Of a stretch of DNA of 64,000 bases, positions 9,626 to 19,303 are shown one piece after another. The DNA is taken from contig NC_020514.1 in the NCBI RefSeq assembly GCF_000347635.1, positions 3,720,001-3,784,000 of the forward strand, written 5' to 3'. The stretch is from Paraglaciecola psychrophila 170 (GTDB lineage Bacteria; Pseudomonadota; Gammaproteobacteria; Enterobacterales; Alteromonadaceae). The notes under the pieces were generated by a model. That model was not told where the DNA came from. It saw only the letters and a program-made list of their open reading frames with translations, and did not search any database. A program made the translations under genes and the position numbers. Position 1 is the first letter of the stretch; the number at the start of each line of letters is the position of its first letter.

Positions 9626-11293
9626 ATGGCTCAATACGTTTACAGCATGCTTCGGGTCGGTAAAGTGGTTCCACCCGGCAAACATATCTTAAAAAACATT
9701 TCTCTCAGCTTCTTCCCTGGAGCCAAAATTGGCGTATTGGGTTTAAATGGCTCAGGTAAATCAACGTTACTAAAAATTATGGCTGGTATAGATACTGATA
9801 TTGAAGGTGAGGCTATTCCTCAAACCGGACTAAAAATTGGCTATCTGCCCCAAGAACCTCAATTGGACGAAACTAAAGATGTTCGCGGCAACATTGAAGA
9901 AGCAGTGGCAGATGTAGCACATGCCCTAAAACGTATCGATGAAGTCTATGCTGCGTATGCGGAAGAAAACGCTGATTTTGATGCTCTAGCCAAAGAGCAA
10001 GGTGAGCTCGAAGCCATCATCCAAAGTAAAGATGGGCATAATCTCGAAAATGCTTTAGAGCGCGCAGCCGATGCCTTACGCCTGCCTCCGTGGGATGCAG
10101 ACGTTAGCAAATTATCAGGAGGTGAGCGCCGCCGTGTTGCTTTGTGTAAGTTGTTACTCGAAAAACCAGAAATGTTACTACTCGATGAACCTACCAACCA
10201 CTTGGATGCGGAGTCAGTAGCATGGTTAGAACGTTTCTTACATGATTATGAAGGCACAGTAGTGGCGATCACCCACGATAGATACTTCCTTGATAATGTA
10301 GCGGGCTGGATACTCGAGCTTGACCGTGGACAAGGTATTCCTTGGGAAGGTAACTATTCATCTTGGTTAGAACAAAAAGATGCACGTTTGCAACAAGAAG
10401 AGAAAACCGAGAGCGCTAGGCAAAAATCCATCAAAACGGAACTTGAATGGGTACGTTCAAATGCCAAAGGTCGCCAATCTAAAAGCAAAGCGCGTATGGC
10501 TAGGTTTGAAGAGCTTAATACTGGTGATTACCAAAAACGCAATGAAACCAATGAGTTATTTATTCCACCCGGTGAGCGTTTGGGTGAAAAAGTCATTGAA
10601 GTCACGGGTTTAAGAAAATCCTATGGTGACAGGTTGTTAATAGACGATCTTACATTCAAAATGCCCAAAGGAGCCATTGTTGGCATAGTCGGCCCTAACG
10701 GTGCGGGTAAATCCACTTTATTCAAAATGCTCAGCGGCGACGAACAACCCGATGCCGGTAAAATTGATGTCGGTGAATCAGTACAGTTAGCCAGCGTCGA
10801 TCAATTCCGCGATCAAACGAACGGGGGCAATACGGTGTATAAAGAAATCTCTGATGATTCAGAAATTATCCGCATTGGAAACTTTGAACTGAACAGCCGC
10901 GCTTACTGCGGACGATTTAATTTTAAAGGTTCAGATCAACAAAAGTTTATGAAAGACTTGTCTGGTGGTGAACGCAACAGAGTGCACTTGGCTAAATTAT
11001 TAAAAGCCGGCGGCAATGTATTATTGCTAGATGAGCCCACCAATGATCTGGATGTTGAAACCTTACGAGCTCTAGAAAATGCCATTTTAGAGTTTCCAGG
11101 TTGTGCCATGGTTATTTCTCATGACAGGTGGTTTTTGGACAGAATAGCCACACACATAATGGACTATCGTGACGAAGGCAAAATTAACTTTTATGAAGGC
11201 AACTACACCGAATATGCAGCGTGGTTAAAAGCGACTTATGGAACAGATGTGGTTGAACCTCATAGGCTCAAGTATAAAAAAATTAGTAAGTAA
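9626..11293 (+). CDS. ettA: ABC-F translational throttle factor EttA
   Basis: EttA is a soluble ABC-F ATPase that binds the ribosomal E site and gates elongation according to the ADP/ATP ratio. The 555-residue protein has two ATPase cassettes: Walker A GLNGSGKST and GPNGAGKST, signatures LSGGERRRVALCKLLL and LSGGERNRVHLAKLL, and Walker B LLLDEPTNHLD and LLLDEPTNDLD. Between them are the arm and linker regions (WVRSNAKGRQSKSKARMARFEEL). The N-terminus MAQYVYSMLRVGKVVPP is characteristic of EttA rather than Uup or YheS. It is monocistronic with a strong terminator. Confidence 0.96.
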   Translation: MAQYVYSMLRVGKVVPPGKHILKNISLSFFPGAKIGVLGLNGSGKSTLLKIMAGIDTDIEGEAIPQTGLKIGYLPQEPQLDETKDVRGNIEEAVADVAHALKRIDEVYAAYAEENADFDALAKEQGELEAIIQSKDGHNLENALERAADALRLPPWDADVSKLSGGERRRVALCKLLLEKPEMLLLDEPTNHLDAESVAWLERFLHDYEGTVVAITHDRYFLDNVAGWILELDRGQGIPWEGNYSSWLEQKDARLQQEEKTESARQKSIKTELEWVRSNAKGRQSKSKARMARFEELNTGDYQKRNETNELFIPPGERLGEKVIEVTGLRKSYGDRLLIDDLTFKMPKGAIVGIVGPNGAGKSTLFKMLSGDEQPDAGKIDVGESVQLASVDQFRDQTNGGNTVYKEISDDSEIIRIGNFELNSRAYCGRFNFKGSDQQKFMKDLSGGERNRVHLAKLLKAGGNVLLLDEPTNDLDVETLRALENAILEFPGCAMVISHDRWFLDRIATHIMDYRDEGKINFYEGNYTEYAAWLKATYGTDVVEPHRLKYKKISK

Positions 11294-11301
11294 CTAGTAC
11301 C

Positions 11302-11336
11302 ACATAAATAAGGCGCATTTTGCGCCTTATTTATGT
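11302..11336. terminator. Strong hairpin terminator after ettA
   Basis: A 16-bp perfect stem (ACATAAATAAGGCGCA and its complement) with a TTT loop begins 9 bp after the ettA stop. The T-rich flank on the descending side (TTATTTATGT) suits an intrinsic terminator. Confidence 0.85.
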
Positions 11337-11843
11337 CTATAAACTATCGTTGCGAAACAAAATATGACTGAGGGGGATCACTACAAGCAGTTTTGAATTT
11401 ATGTGCCCTTGAATTTGATGCCCAATCGTTAACTGCTGACGATTAACCGAACATGTATCTCAAAAAAACTCGTTTTCCAGCCTGTAGATGTGAATAAACA
11501 CATCTTATTACTACGTGGCAAAGTTAATGCGCTTTAGTGAATTTTATTCTACAGAGTAAATTGACTCTTTAATCGCACATTAAACCTCTGTAGGCAGATT
11601 CAAGATACTTAATATTATTTGAAATTAGTTGAAAAGTAGAAAACTTTCAATTAATACAAAACTTTACTAGTCAGTTTATTTACGATGTGTAGCAAAAACA
11701 TACAGAAATGCCATTTATAAATGTATATTCCAGATCAAGGTACAAAATTAATTAAAACCGTGCAGAAACGGTTTATAAGTAATATTATCATATTAGATAA
11801 GTCTATCTAAATTTTAAATACTGTAAATAAGGAATGCTTCAAT
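11337..11843. other. Long upstream region of the Ig-repeat lipoprotein gene
   Basis: About 500 bp of AT-rich sequence without a supported ORF. It presumably contains the lipoprotein promoter; I cannot pick one -35/-10 pair with confidence. A weak AAGGA precedes the ATG at 11844. Confidence 0.4.
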
Positions 11844-14741
11844 ATGACCGTATTAAAAATCACTAATTCGTTATTTACACTTTTGGCTTACCTTTTTTCT
11901 GCACTACTACTTTTTGGATGTGGTGGTGGTGGTGGTGATGGTGGTGGTGCTCCTGTTACTTCAACCATTTCTATAAGCTCCTTAGACATCACTACAGTTG
12001 GGAAGTCTCTGAAGGTATCTGAAACATTTCAGCTAACTGTTACGGGAGCATTTTCTGATGGGTCTACACAAAATTTAACGTCACAAGTGACTTGGTCTGT
12101 TGACGATTCAGCAGTATTTGAAGTATCAAATGCCGGTTTAGTAACAGCTTTATCCGCAGGTACTTCCGATGTAACGGCTGCATTTGAAGGACAATCGATT
12201 GAAACCAATATTTTGGTAAAAGCCTTGACCGATTTAAAAATTTCACCGTCCTCTGCAACCTTGGCAATTGCTACTTCTGAGAAGTTAACTGTGACTGGCC
12301 TATATTCGGATAACAGTAATGAAACATTGAATAGTTTGGTTACTTGGGAGTCTTCAGATGTGAACGTTGCTACTATTTCAAACTTCGGATTAGTTATTGC
12401 TGTGTCAACAGGTGAGACTTTAATTAGAGCTAATATTGGTGAGCTAAGCTCAAGCTTGCGTGTAACAGTTTCTCCAGCGACCCTTCAATCAATAGAGATT
12501 AGTTCCCCGATGACGCAAATAGCTTCGGGCTTAACAACTACTTTTTCGGCGAAAGGTATTTATTCAGACGGAACTGAGCAAAATCTTAGTGACCAAGTGG
12601 TCTGGAGTGTATCTGACAGTGCAATAGCTTCAATAAATGCTGAAACAGGCTTACTCACCGCATTACAACCAGGCACGTCATTAGTTAATGCAGGTAAAGA
12701 AGGGCAAACCCGTTCTTTGGAGATCACCGTCAGTCCTGCTAGCTTGTCTAGTATAGCCATTACCCCATCTGATATTTCCTTAGCCAAAGGCTCAAGTGAA
12801 CCCGTCAATGTCACCGCAAGTTTTTCTGATAACACTAAGCAAGATGTAAGTAGTCAGGTTGACTGGGTTAATTCAAATGACCAAATAGCTATTATTAAGG
12901 ATGATTTATTCACCGTGCAGGCCTTGCTGGAAGGTTCAACAACGCTTTCTGCTTCGCTTTTAGGTGAACAAGCAGACTTGTCGATCACGGTAACTAATGC
13001 TGAATTGGTTTCTCTTGCATTGAATCCAATTAACGCATCCATTCCACTCGGCCAGTCTCAGCAATACTATGCACAAGGAACGTTTGCTGATGGAACCGTT
13101 CAGGATTTGACTTCTGAAGTCACCTGGATATCAAGCAATGAAGATCGAGTTTTGATTAACAACACCGATTCTTTAGCAGGCTTAGCGGAATCGGTTGCAT
13201 TAGGCAGCACAAAAATCACAGTTGCTTTGGGGGACATCCAACAAGACACATTGTTAACGATTGGGAATGTGATGTTAAGCAGTATACAGGTTCAACCTGT
13301 TAATCAAGTAATAGCTAAAGGATCAGATGCTGAGATTAAGGCACTGGGTTATTTTACAGATGGCTCATTAATCGATTTAACATCAAAAGTGATATGGACC
13401 GCATCAAGAACCAAATCGGTAGATGTGATATCAGTAAGTAACGGCACTGTGCTAAGTCTGAGTGAGGGGTCGGCTTTGATAAGCGCAAAACTGGACGGTG
13501 TAGTAGGTTTGGGGAACATTAAGGTAACAGATGCAACGTTACAGAGTCTTGCTATCAGTGCAACACAAACAGCGATGACTAGCGGTATAACCCAGCAACT
13601 TGTTGCAACCGGAACATACTCCGACATGTCAACCAGAAATCTTAATCATCGAGTTAACTGGCAAAGTGATGATGCTTTAAAGGCTACGGTTTCCAATGCA
13701 AATAGCAACTCAGGTTTATTAAGAGCCATTAGTCCCGGCCAAGTAACTATATCAGTGAGTTTGGGCTCGCTCAGTAACCAAATAAATATTGATGTGACAG
13801 ATGCCGAGCTAACAGGTATTCAAATCAATAGTCCTAACTCTCAAATAAATGTAACGTCAACGCAATTGGTAACAGCAATCGCAACATTTTCTGATTCATC
13901 CGCTCAAGACGTATCGACTCAAGTAAATTGGTTGAGTAGTGATACTAGTATTGCATCCATCGGGAATGCCGAATTTGACAAAGGTTTTGTTACAGCACTA
14001 TCTGCTGGTATGGTTAACATATCAGCGTCTTTACAAGGGATTAAATCTTCAACTACCCCGCTCGAAATCATCTTAAATCCTAATTTTCCAAGAGCACTTA
14101 ATTTAAGTGTGCACCCGAATATGATACTGAATGACAGCAGTGATACATCCCAAATTAGTTTAGTCTTAGTACCGAGTAAGGAAGCGGGTGTGATTGCAGA
14201 CGGTACTCCAGTAACTTTAACTATCACCGAAGGTGACATCAATCGAGATGTAAACCTCGTTACTACAAATGGTAAAGTAAATTATTCCCTACAGTCATCC
14301 TATGATGGGTTTATTTCCTTGTCTGCTACAGCGAGTGGTTATTCTGTAGATTCTGGTTTATCCAGCGCCAATGATTTAGCGAATGCTTTTTATATCAAAG
14401 GCCAAGGTACATTAGTGTATGAGAACAATACGCTCAAAGCAGGTAGTGTTTTGTATTTGCTCCTCAGGAACCTGACTAACCGGGTGTTCATTGTTGACCA
14501 AATAAATGTTGGTTACTTGGACCCCAATAATAATAATGATTTTGTTAATTTCCCTGATTCTCCTATCACATCTGGCGCAATTATAAGTGATGGCGATTTA
14601 ACAGCAGGGGAATTCAATGCTATTGGTTATGAATTAGATAACGATACAGAATCTAGTATTTTTGTGTTTTCACATCTCATTACTGATGAACAGAGTAGCA
14701 CCTCTTTCAGGATAACCAATTCATTTAATTTGGCCCAATAA
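11844..14741 (+). CDS. Large lipoprotein with eight bacterial Ig-like (Big2-type) repeats
   Basis: The 965-residue product starts with a lipoprotein signal (hydrophobic to residue 25, lipobox LFGC with Cys26) followed by a Gly-rich linker. Eight repeats of about 85 residues follow, up to roughly residue 745. Each contains a strand such as FSDGSTQNLTSQVTWSVDDSAV, then a GLVTALSAGTS turn and a closing strand, the Big2 / invasin-like pattern. The last ~215 residues form a different, unrecognised beta-rich domain (from NLSVHPNMIL on). It is expected to sit in the outer membrane, perhaps as an adhesin or surface-structural protein; the ligand is unknown. Confidence 0.85.
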   Translation: MTVLKITNSLFTLLAYLFSALLLFGCGGGGGDGGGAPVTSTISISSLDITTVGKSLKVSETFQLTVTGAFSDGSTQNLTSQVTWSVDDSAVFEVSNAGLVTALSAGTSDVTAAFEGQSIETNILVKALTDLKISPSSATLAIATSEKLTVTGLYSDNSNETLNSLVTWESSDVNVATISNFGLVIAVSTGETLIRANIGELSSSLRVTVSPATLQSIEISSPMTQIASGLTTTFSAKGIYSDGTEQNLSDQVVWSVSDSAIASINAETGLLTALQPGTSLVNAGKEGQTRSLEITVSPASLSSIAITPSDISLAKGSSEPVNVTASFSDNTKQDVSSQVDWVNSNDQIAIIKDDLFTVQALLEGSTTLSASLLGEQADLSITVTNAELVSLALNPINASIPLGQSQQYYAQGTFADGTVQDLTSEVTWISSNEDRVLINNTDSLAGLAESVALGSTKITVALGDIQQDTLLTIGNVMLSSIQVQPVNQVIAKGSDAEIKALGYFTDGSLIDLTSKVIWTASRTKSVDVISVSNGTVLSLSEGSALISAKLDGVVGLGNIKVTDATLQSLAISATQTAMTSGITQQLVATGTYSDMSTRNLNHRVNWQSDDALKATVSNANSNSGLLRAISPGQVTISVSLGSLSNQINIDVTDAELTGIQINSPNSQINVTSTQLVTAIATFSDSSAQDVSTQVNWLSSDTSIASIGNAEFDKGFVTALSAGMVNISASLQGIKSSTTPLEIILNPNFPRALNLSVHPNMILNDSSDTSQISLVLVPSKEAGVIADGTPVTLTITEGDINRDVNLVTTNGKVNYSLQSSYDGFISLSATASGYSVDSGLSSANDLANAFYIKGQGTLVYENNTLKAGSVLYLLLRNLTNRVFIVDQINVGYLDPNNNNDFVNFPDSPITSGAIISDGDLTAGEFNAIGYELDNDTESSIFVFSHLITDEQSSTSFRITNSFNLAQ

Positions 14742-15091
14742 ATAGGGTTAATATGTGAATACCATTTCTAAGAATTTTAAGTATTAGTTTAGTAATGATT
14801 GATACTAACCGAGTAAGGTTCTATATAAGCCGTTATCACAAAGCAGCAGTTATCTCTTTAAACGAAGCAAACACCAAAGAATATTAGACACAGGGATATG
14901 TCCTTATTTCTCATAGAAAACAGTTTTGGTATGTCGTGTGCTTTGCTCGTTATAATGGAGGAAGGCATATTAATAACAAGTATCTTAGGAGAGTTTGAAC
15001 TTTTGTACGCTGGGCGGACTGGGCTTTGTTGAGAAATTAATTTTGTGGTGTAACTTATAAGAACCGTTGATGTCATTTATTTAAATACTTG
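14742..15091. other. Intergenic sequence left of the IS30 element
   Basis: No ORF with a start signal or recognisable product. The 72-codon minus-strand frame here (MTSTVLISYTTK) has no coding character. No clear terminator follows the lipoprotein gene. Confidence 0.4.
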
Positions 15092-16179
15092 GATTCAAAT
15101 AATAAGTGCATAACTTGAACAGGTAGAAAAAGCGGTCAGCTGAATATATGCTAATCGCTTTTTCTCCGGCAAGAGATGCAACATTGAAAACATGTAAACA
15201 ACTGACCTATGAACAACGATGCCAGATTTATGCTTTAAGTAAAACAGGAATGAGCCAAAATAAAATATCCAACAACTAAAGGTTAGTCAATCAAACATTA
15301 GCAGGGAGTTTTCCCGTAATACAGGCAAACGAGGCTATCGTTTTAAGCAAGCTCAAACATCGACAGACACACGCCGATTAGTCGCTGTAAAGCCATTAAA
15401 TTGACAACAGCACTCATTGCATTAATTGAGTCAAAACTTACTACGAAATGGAGTCCAGAGCAGGTGTCTGGGTGGCTTAGGGAGGACCAGAGCATCGACA
15501 TTAGTTATGAAACTATTTATCAGCACATTTGGTCTGACAAAAAAAATGGTGGTTATTTATTCCAACATTTACGTAGGAAAGGTAAAGCTTATCAATCACG
15601 TAGTAAGGATAAACAAGCTGGCAGAGGGTTTATTAAGAACCGTATAAGTATCGATGAGCGTCCACACGTTGTTGATGATAAAAGTAGAATGGGTGATTGG
15701 GAAATTGACCTCGTTATTGGCAAAGGTCACAGTGGCGCACTGGTCACGATTGTAGAGCGCAAAACGAGTTTTACCGTTTCGAGACGTGTAGATGACAAGT
15801 CAGCAAAAACAGTCACAGCAGCCACCATCGCCTCGTTAGCGCCGTTTAAAAGCGCTGTACTCACGATTACAGCGGATAATGGTAAAGAGTTTGCGTACCA
15901 TGAACAGATGACTGAAAGATTGAAATGTGATGTGTATCTTGCAGACCCTTATTGTTCGTGGCAACGAGGCTTGAATGAAAATACCAATGGTCTATTACGA
16001 CAATATTGGCCGAAATCAACAGACTTTAAAAAGGTATCGCAATCAGCCGTTCAAGATGTAATAGTCAATCTCAATAACAGACCAAGAAAGAAACTAAATT
16101 ATAAAACGCCAGCCAAATTGATGGCTGAACACATGGTGGCTATAGCTGCTCAGGGGTTATGCACTTCAAACTTGAATCT
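15092..16179 (+). mobile_element. Decayed IS30-family insertion sequence, about 1.09 kb
   Basis: The ends are imperfect 23-bp inverted repeats with 19 matches. The left end is GATTCAA..AAGTGCATAAC at 15092-15114. The right end is the complement of GATTCAA..AAGTGCATAAC at 16157-16179. Between them is one IS30-type transposase frame with two one-base losses. No clear target duplication is visible, so the insertion is old or the ends are slightly shifted. Confidence 0.8.
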
Positions 16180-16186
16180 GCCCTAG
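15184..16186 (+). pseudogene. IS30-family transposase, two frameshifts
   Basis: The protein is read in three frames. KTCKQLTYEQRCQIYALSKTG is the N-terminal helix-turn-helix. ISREFSRNTGKRGYRF follows, then a 261-codon frame from 15401 with the DDE domain (DWEIDLVIGKGHSG, TADNGKEFAYHE, SWQRGLNENTNGLLRQYW). The catalytic D, D and E are present. One A is missing near 15278 (KISKQLKVSQS expected) and one near 15392 (VKAIKLTTAL expected). Repair gives 334 residues, the family's normal size. The start is probably TTG 15184. As written, the gene cannot make an intact transposase. Confidence 0.85.
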
Positions 16187-16716
16187 CCACTTTCAATCAT
16201 ATCTTCTTGTAAACTATAAAATACTTTTTTAAGTAGTTTTTGATACCTATAAATTGAAAACAAATAAATGCATTATTTATCTAATAATGACGGTATTCAT
16301 AAACTGTCTAAATTGAATAATCTCCTACAACTTTCAAAGTGAAAATATATATAATCTGCACATACATACTGTAACTATTTAGCTGTTTTTACCGCATTGC
16401 TACCAGTCATTATAATATATTTTTACCGACGCAAGACAAACTAACTGCGTTGACAGTATCCACAATAACGAATTTAAAGCTCTCCTAAATTCAGGTCTAC
16501 CAGGTAATTTCTGGTAGTCGCCGGATAATTTTGACATACGGACGAGATTCAATAACGTTTCGAAGACGATTCCATAACCATCACAAGTGTTGATTGGCCC
16601 TAGCCAACAAATGGCAGGACCTTTCCTATTAGAGCAATTGATTCTATCAATTATCCAGACGGCCCCTTCCTCTTTACACTTTCTCGATTGCTACAAACCT
16701 GAAGAGAATCTGTACC
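16187..16716. other. Intergenic region before the patatin gene
   Basis: About 530 bp without a supported gene. The half next to the patatin start is more GC-rich and may include the promoter; no specific site is assigned. Confidence 0.4.
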
Positions 16717-17751
16717 ATGAAGTCCTCAATATCCGTCCCGGCTATTACCCCTAAGGAAGTAACGCGCCCTAAATTAGCACTGATAGCAGAAGGTGGTGGT
16801 CAGCGAGGGATATTTACCGCTGGCGTACTTGATGCTTGGCTCGACGTGGGTTACGACCCATTTGATATGTTTATCGGCACATCAGCTGGCTCTCAAAACC
16901 TAACCAGCTTTCTGTCTCGACAAAAAGGATATGCCAAACGATTGATTCGTGGTTTGTCTCGTCACAAACGATTTTTTCAACTAAGTCGCGGCCTAGTGGG
17001 TAAAAACATAGTTGATTTGGATTGGTACTTTGACAAAACCACAGAAGCCAACCGCACAATTGATTTTGAAACCGCTAAGCAAACTCTTGGCAACCGCCAG
17101 TTATTCATCACCGCCACCAATTCACGTGATCGTAAACCTTACTTTTTGAGCCCAACGGGTGGCAGTCATCAATGGCGTGAGCTATTAAAAGCATCAAGTG
17201 CTTTACCGTTTCTATATAAACAAGGGGTTAAGTTAACACCTTGGCTAAACATTGAGGCTGCCAATCAGGCAGATACAACAAGTGAACAATATGAAGTGCA
17301 ACCGCAAGCTGATTTTTATCTAGATGGTGGTCTTGCAGCCCCCTTGCCTGTTCGCGAAGCTTATAATCGCGGAGCCCGTAAAATCGTCATTATCCGTACG
17401 GCTAATGACCCCTTTCAAGCTCAATCAGCTTGGGTAAATAAGCTCAGTACGTTGGTCTGTGGATCAGGCTATTGCCCCAAAACCATTGATTATTTAATGC
17501 AGCATGAACAAGCATACAAGCAAGAACTAGCGTTTATCGCTAACCCACCAGCTGATCTCGAAATAGTGCAAATTTTTGCTGATAAAAAGCTACAAAGTAA
17601 GTTACTTGGCAGCACCGATATGGACCTGCGTCACGACCATCGTGTCGGCGTAATAGCCGGCAAAGCTTTTTTAGAGCGAGAAAATGCATCTTACCAAGAC
17701 GATAATCAAGACCTACTAACGAGTGACAATATGATTATCAACCTATTTTAG
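16717..17751 (+). CDS. Patatin-like phospholipase, YjjU type
   Basis: The 344-residue protein has the patatin Ser-Asp dyad: oxyanion motif EGGGQRGIFTAGVLDAW (25-41), nucleophile elbow GTSAGSQN with Ser56, and DGGLAAPLPV for the catalytic Asp. Sequence and layout match the E. coli YjjU-like branch (RALIAEGGGQRG type start and a C-terminal region with HEQAYKQEL). No signal peptide is seen, so it is probably cytoplasmic or membrane-associated and acts on glycerolipid acyl esters; this is family inference. It converges with radA. Confidence 0.85.
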   Translation: MKSSISVPAITPKEVTRPKLALIAEGGGQRGIFTAGVLDAWLDVGYDPFDMFIGTSAGSQNLTSFLSRQKGYAKRLIRGLSRHKRFFQLSRGLVGKNIVDLDWYFDKTTEANRTIDFETAKQTLGNRQLFITATNSRDRKPYFLSPTGGSHQWRELLKASSALPFLYKQGVKLTPWLNIEAANQADTTSEQYEVQPQADFYLDGGLAAPLPVREAYNRGARKIVIIRTANDPFQAQSAWVNKLSTLVCGSGYCPKTIDYLMQHEQAYKQELAFIANPPADLEIVQIFADKKLQSKLLGSTDMDLRHDHRVGVIAGKAFLERENASYQDDNQDLLTSDNMIINLF

Positions 17752-17766
17752 GCTAAAAAAAGATAA

Positions 17767-19131
17767 TTATATCGCTTCAAGGGCTTCTGACAGGCTCGAC
17801 ACACCAACAATTTCAATCCCGGCTATGCGCTGTTTAGGTACATTGGCTTTAGGTACTATCGCCCGCTTAAAACCATGCTTAGCCGCTTCACTTATTCTTT
17901 CTGAACCATTGGGTACAGGCCTGATTTCACCCGCTAAGCCGACTTCTCCAAAAGCAATTAATTTTTTATCTAGGATTTTATTTTGAAAACTAGACACGAT
18001 GGATAACAACAAAGCCAAGTCAGCACTGGTTTCATTTACTTTTACCCCACCCACCACGTTCGCAAACACATCCTGGTCGTTCATTTGTACATTGCCATGT
18101 CGGTGCAACACAGCCAACAACATTGCCAAGCGGTTTTGATCAAGCCCTACAGCTACGCGTCTTGGGTTTGCCATCTGTGAATAGTCCACTAAAGCCTGGA
18201 TCTCTACCAGCAGTGGCCGCGACCCCTCCCAGACCACCATAACGATACTGCCTGGAGATTGCTGTTCATCACGACTGAGAAAAATAGCTGAAGGATTAGT
18301 GACTTCTTTTAGACCTTTTTCGGTCATAGCAAACACACCAAGTTCATTAACCGCGCCAAATCGATTTTTTTGACTTCTTAAAGTCCGATAACGACTATCA
18401 CTTTCACCCTCAAGCATCATCGAACAGTCAATACAATGCTCTAATACTTTAGGGCCTGCTAAACTGCCATCTTTGGTTACATGCCCGACTAAAAACATGG
18501 CAATATGATGCTGTTTGGCAAAGCGAGTCAAATAAGCTGCACTTTCGCGTACTTGCGACACACTGCCCGGAGCCGACTGCACATCAGGTACCTGCATCAC
18601 TTGAATAGAGTCAATCACCATGAGTTCAGGCTTATGTTGTAAGGCGAGATCACAAATCACTTCAATATTGGTTTCAGCCAACAATTTCAACTTATCTTTG
18701 GGTAAGCCAAGTCGTTCCGCACGCATTGCAACTTGTTGCAATGATTCCTCACCCGTGACATAAAGCGCATTTTTCTTACTTGCCATTTGACACATGACCT
18801 GCAACAACATAGTGCTTTTACCCGCACCTGGTGAACCGCCTATCAAAATAGCCGAACCTGGCACGATACCACCACCCAAAACGCGATCAAGCTCTTTATA
18901 ACCCGACTCGAATCTGGGTAAAGCCTGCAAATCGATGCTGGCTAAAGACTCTACTTTGGCTTGAGTTTGACCTGAATACCCACCTGTATTACGGCTAGTT
19001 GAATTGCTAATTGAAGACACCACAAACTCGGTAATAGTGTTCCAAGTGTTGCAATCATTACATTGTCCTTGCCAACGGGGATATTCAGCTCCACAATCAG
19101 AGCATACATAAGCAGTTTTGCGTTTAGCCAT
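17767..19131 (-). CDS. radA: DNA repair protein RadA
   Basis: RadA is a RecA-like ATPase that drives branch migration in recombination. The 454-residue protein has the N-terminal C4 zinc finger (YVCSDCGAEYPRWQGQC then CNTW), Walker A GGSPGAGKST near 97, the RadA-specific KNRFGAVNELGVF motif near 255 and a C-terminal Lon-protease-like domain (VFANVVGGVKVNETSADLALLL). ATG 19131 fits homologues. Confidence 0.96.
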   Translation of the reverse strand: MAKRKTAYVCSDCGAEYPRWQGQCNDCNTWNTITEFVVSSISNSTSRNTGGYSGQTQAKVESLASIDLQALPRFESGYKELDRVLGGGIVPGSAILIGGSPGAGKSTMLLQVMCQMASKKNALYVTGEESLQQVAMRAERLGLPKDKLKLLAETNIEVICDLALQHKPELMVIDSIQVMQVPDVQSAPGSVSQVRESAAYLTRFAKQHHIAMFLVGHVTKDGSLAGPKVLEHCIDCSMMLEGESDSRYRTLRSQKNRFGAVNELGVFAMTEKGLKEVTNPSAIFLSRDEQQSPGSIVMVVWEGSRPLLVEIQALVDYSQMANPRRVAVGLDQNRLAMLLAVLHRHGNVQMNDQDVFANVVGGVKVNETSADLALLLSIVSSFQNKILDKKLIAFGEVGLAGEIRPVPNGSERISEAAKHGFKRAIVPKANVPKQRIAGIEIVGVSSLSEALEAI

Positions 19132-19303
19132 ATTGATAATTTTCTTTTATTGTTTTGAATTTTGAATTGATATTCACTACGTGATTGTCGTATGTTGTGT
19201 CAGGTCAATATGTTCTATTAATCATAGTTTTAACAATATTGCCGATAACAGTTACATCCTTTGCTAAGCCCCATAACAATAATAATGAGTTTACCCTGAA
19301 TTC

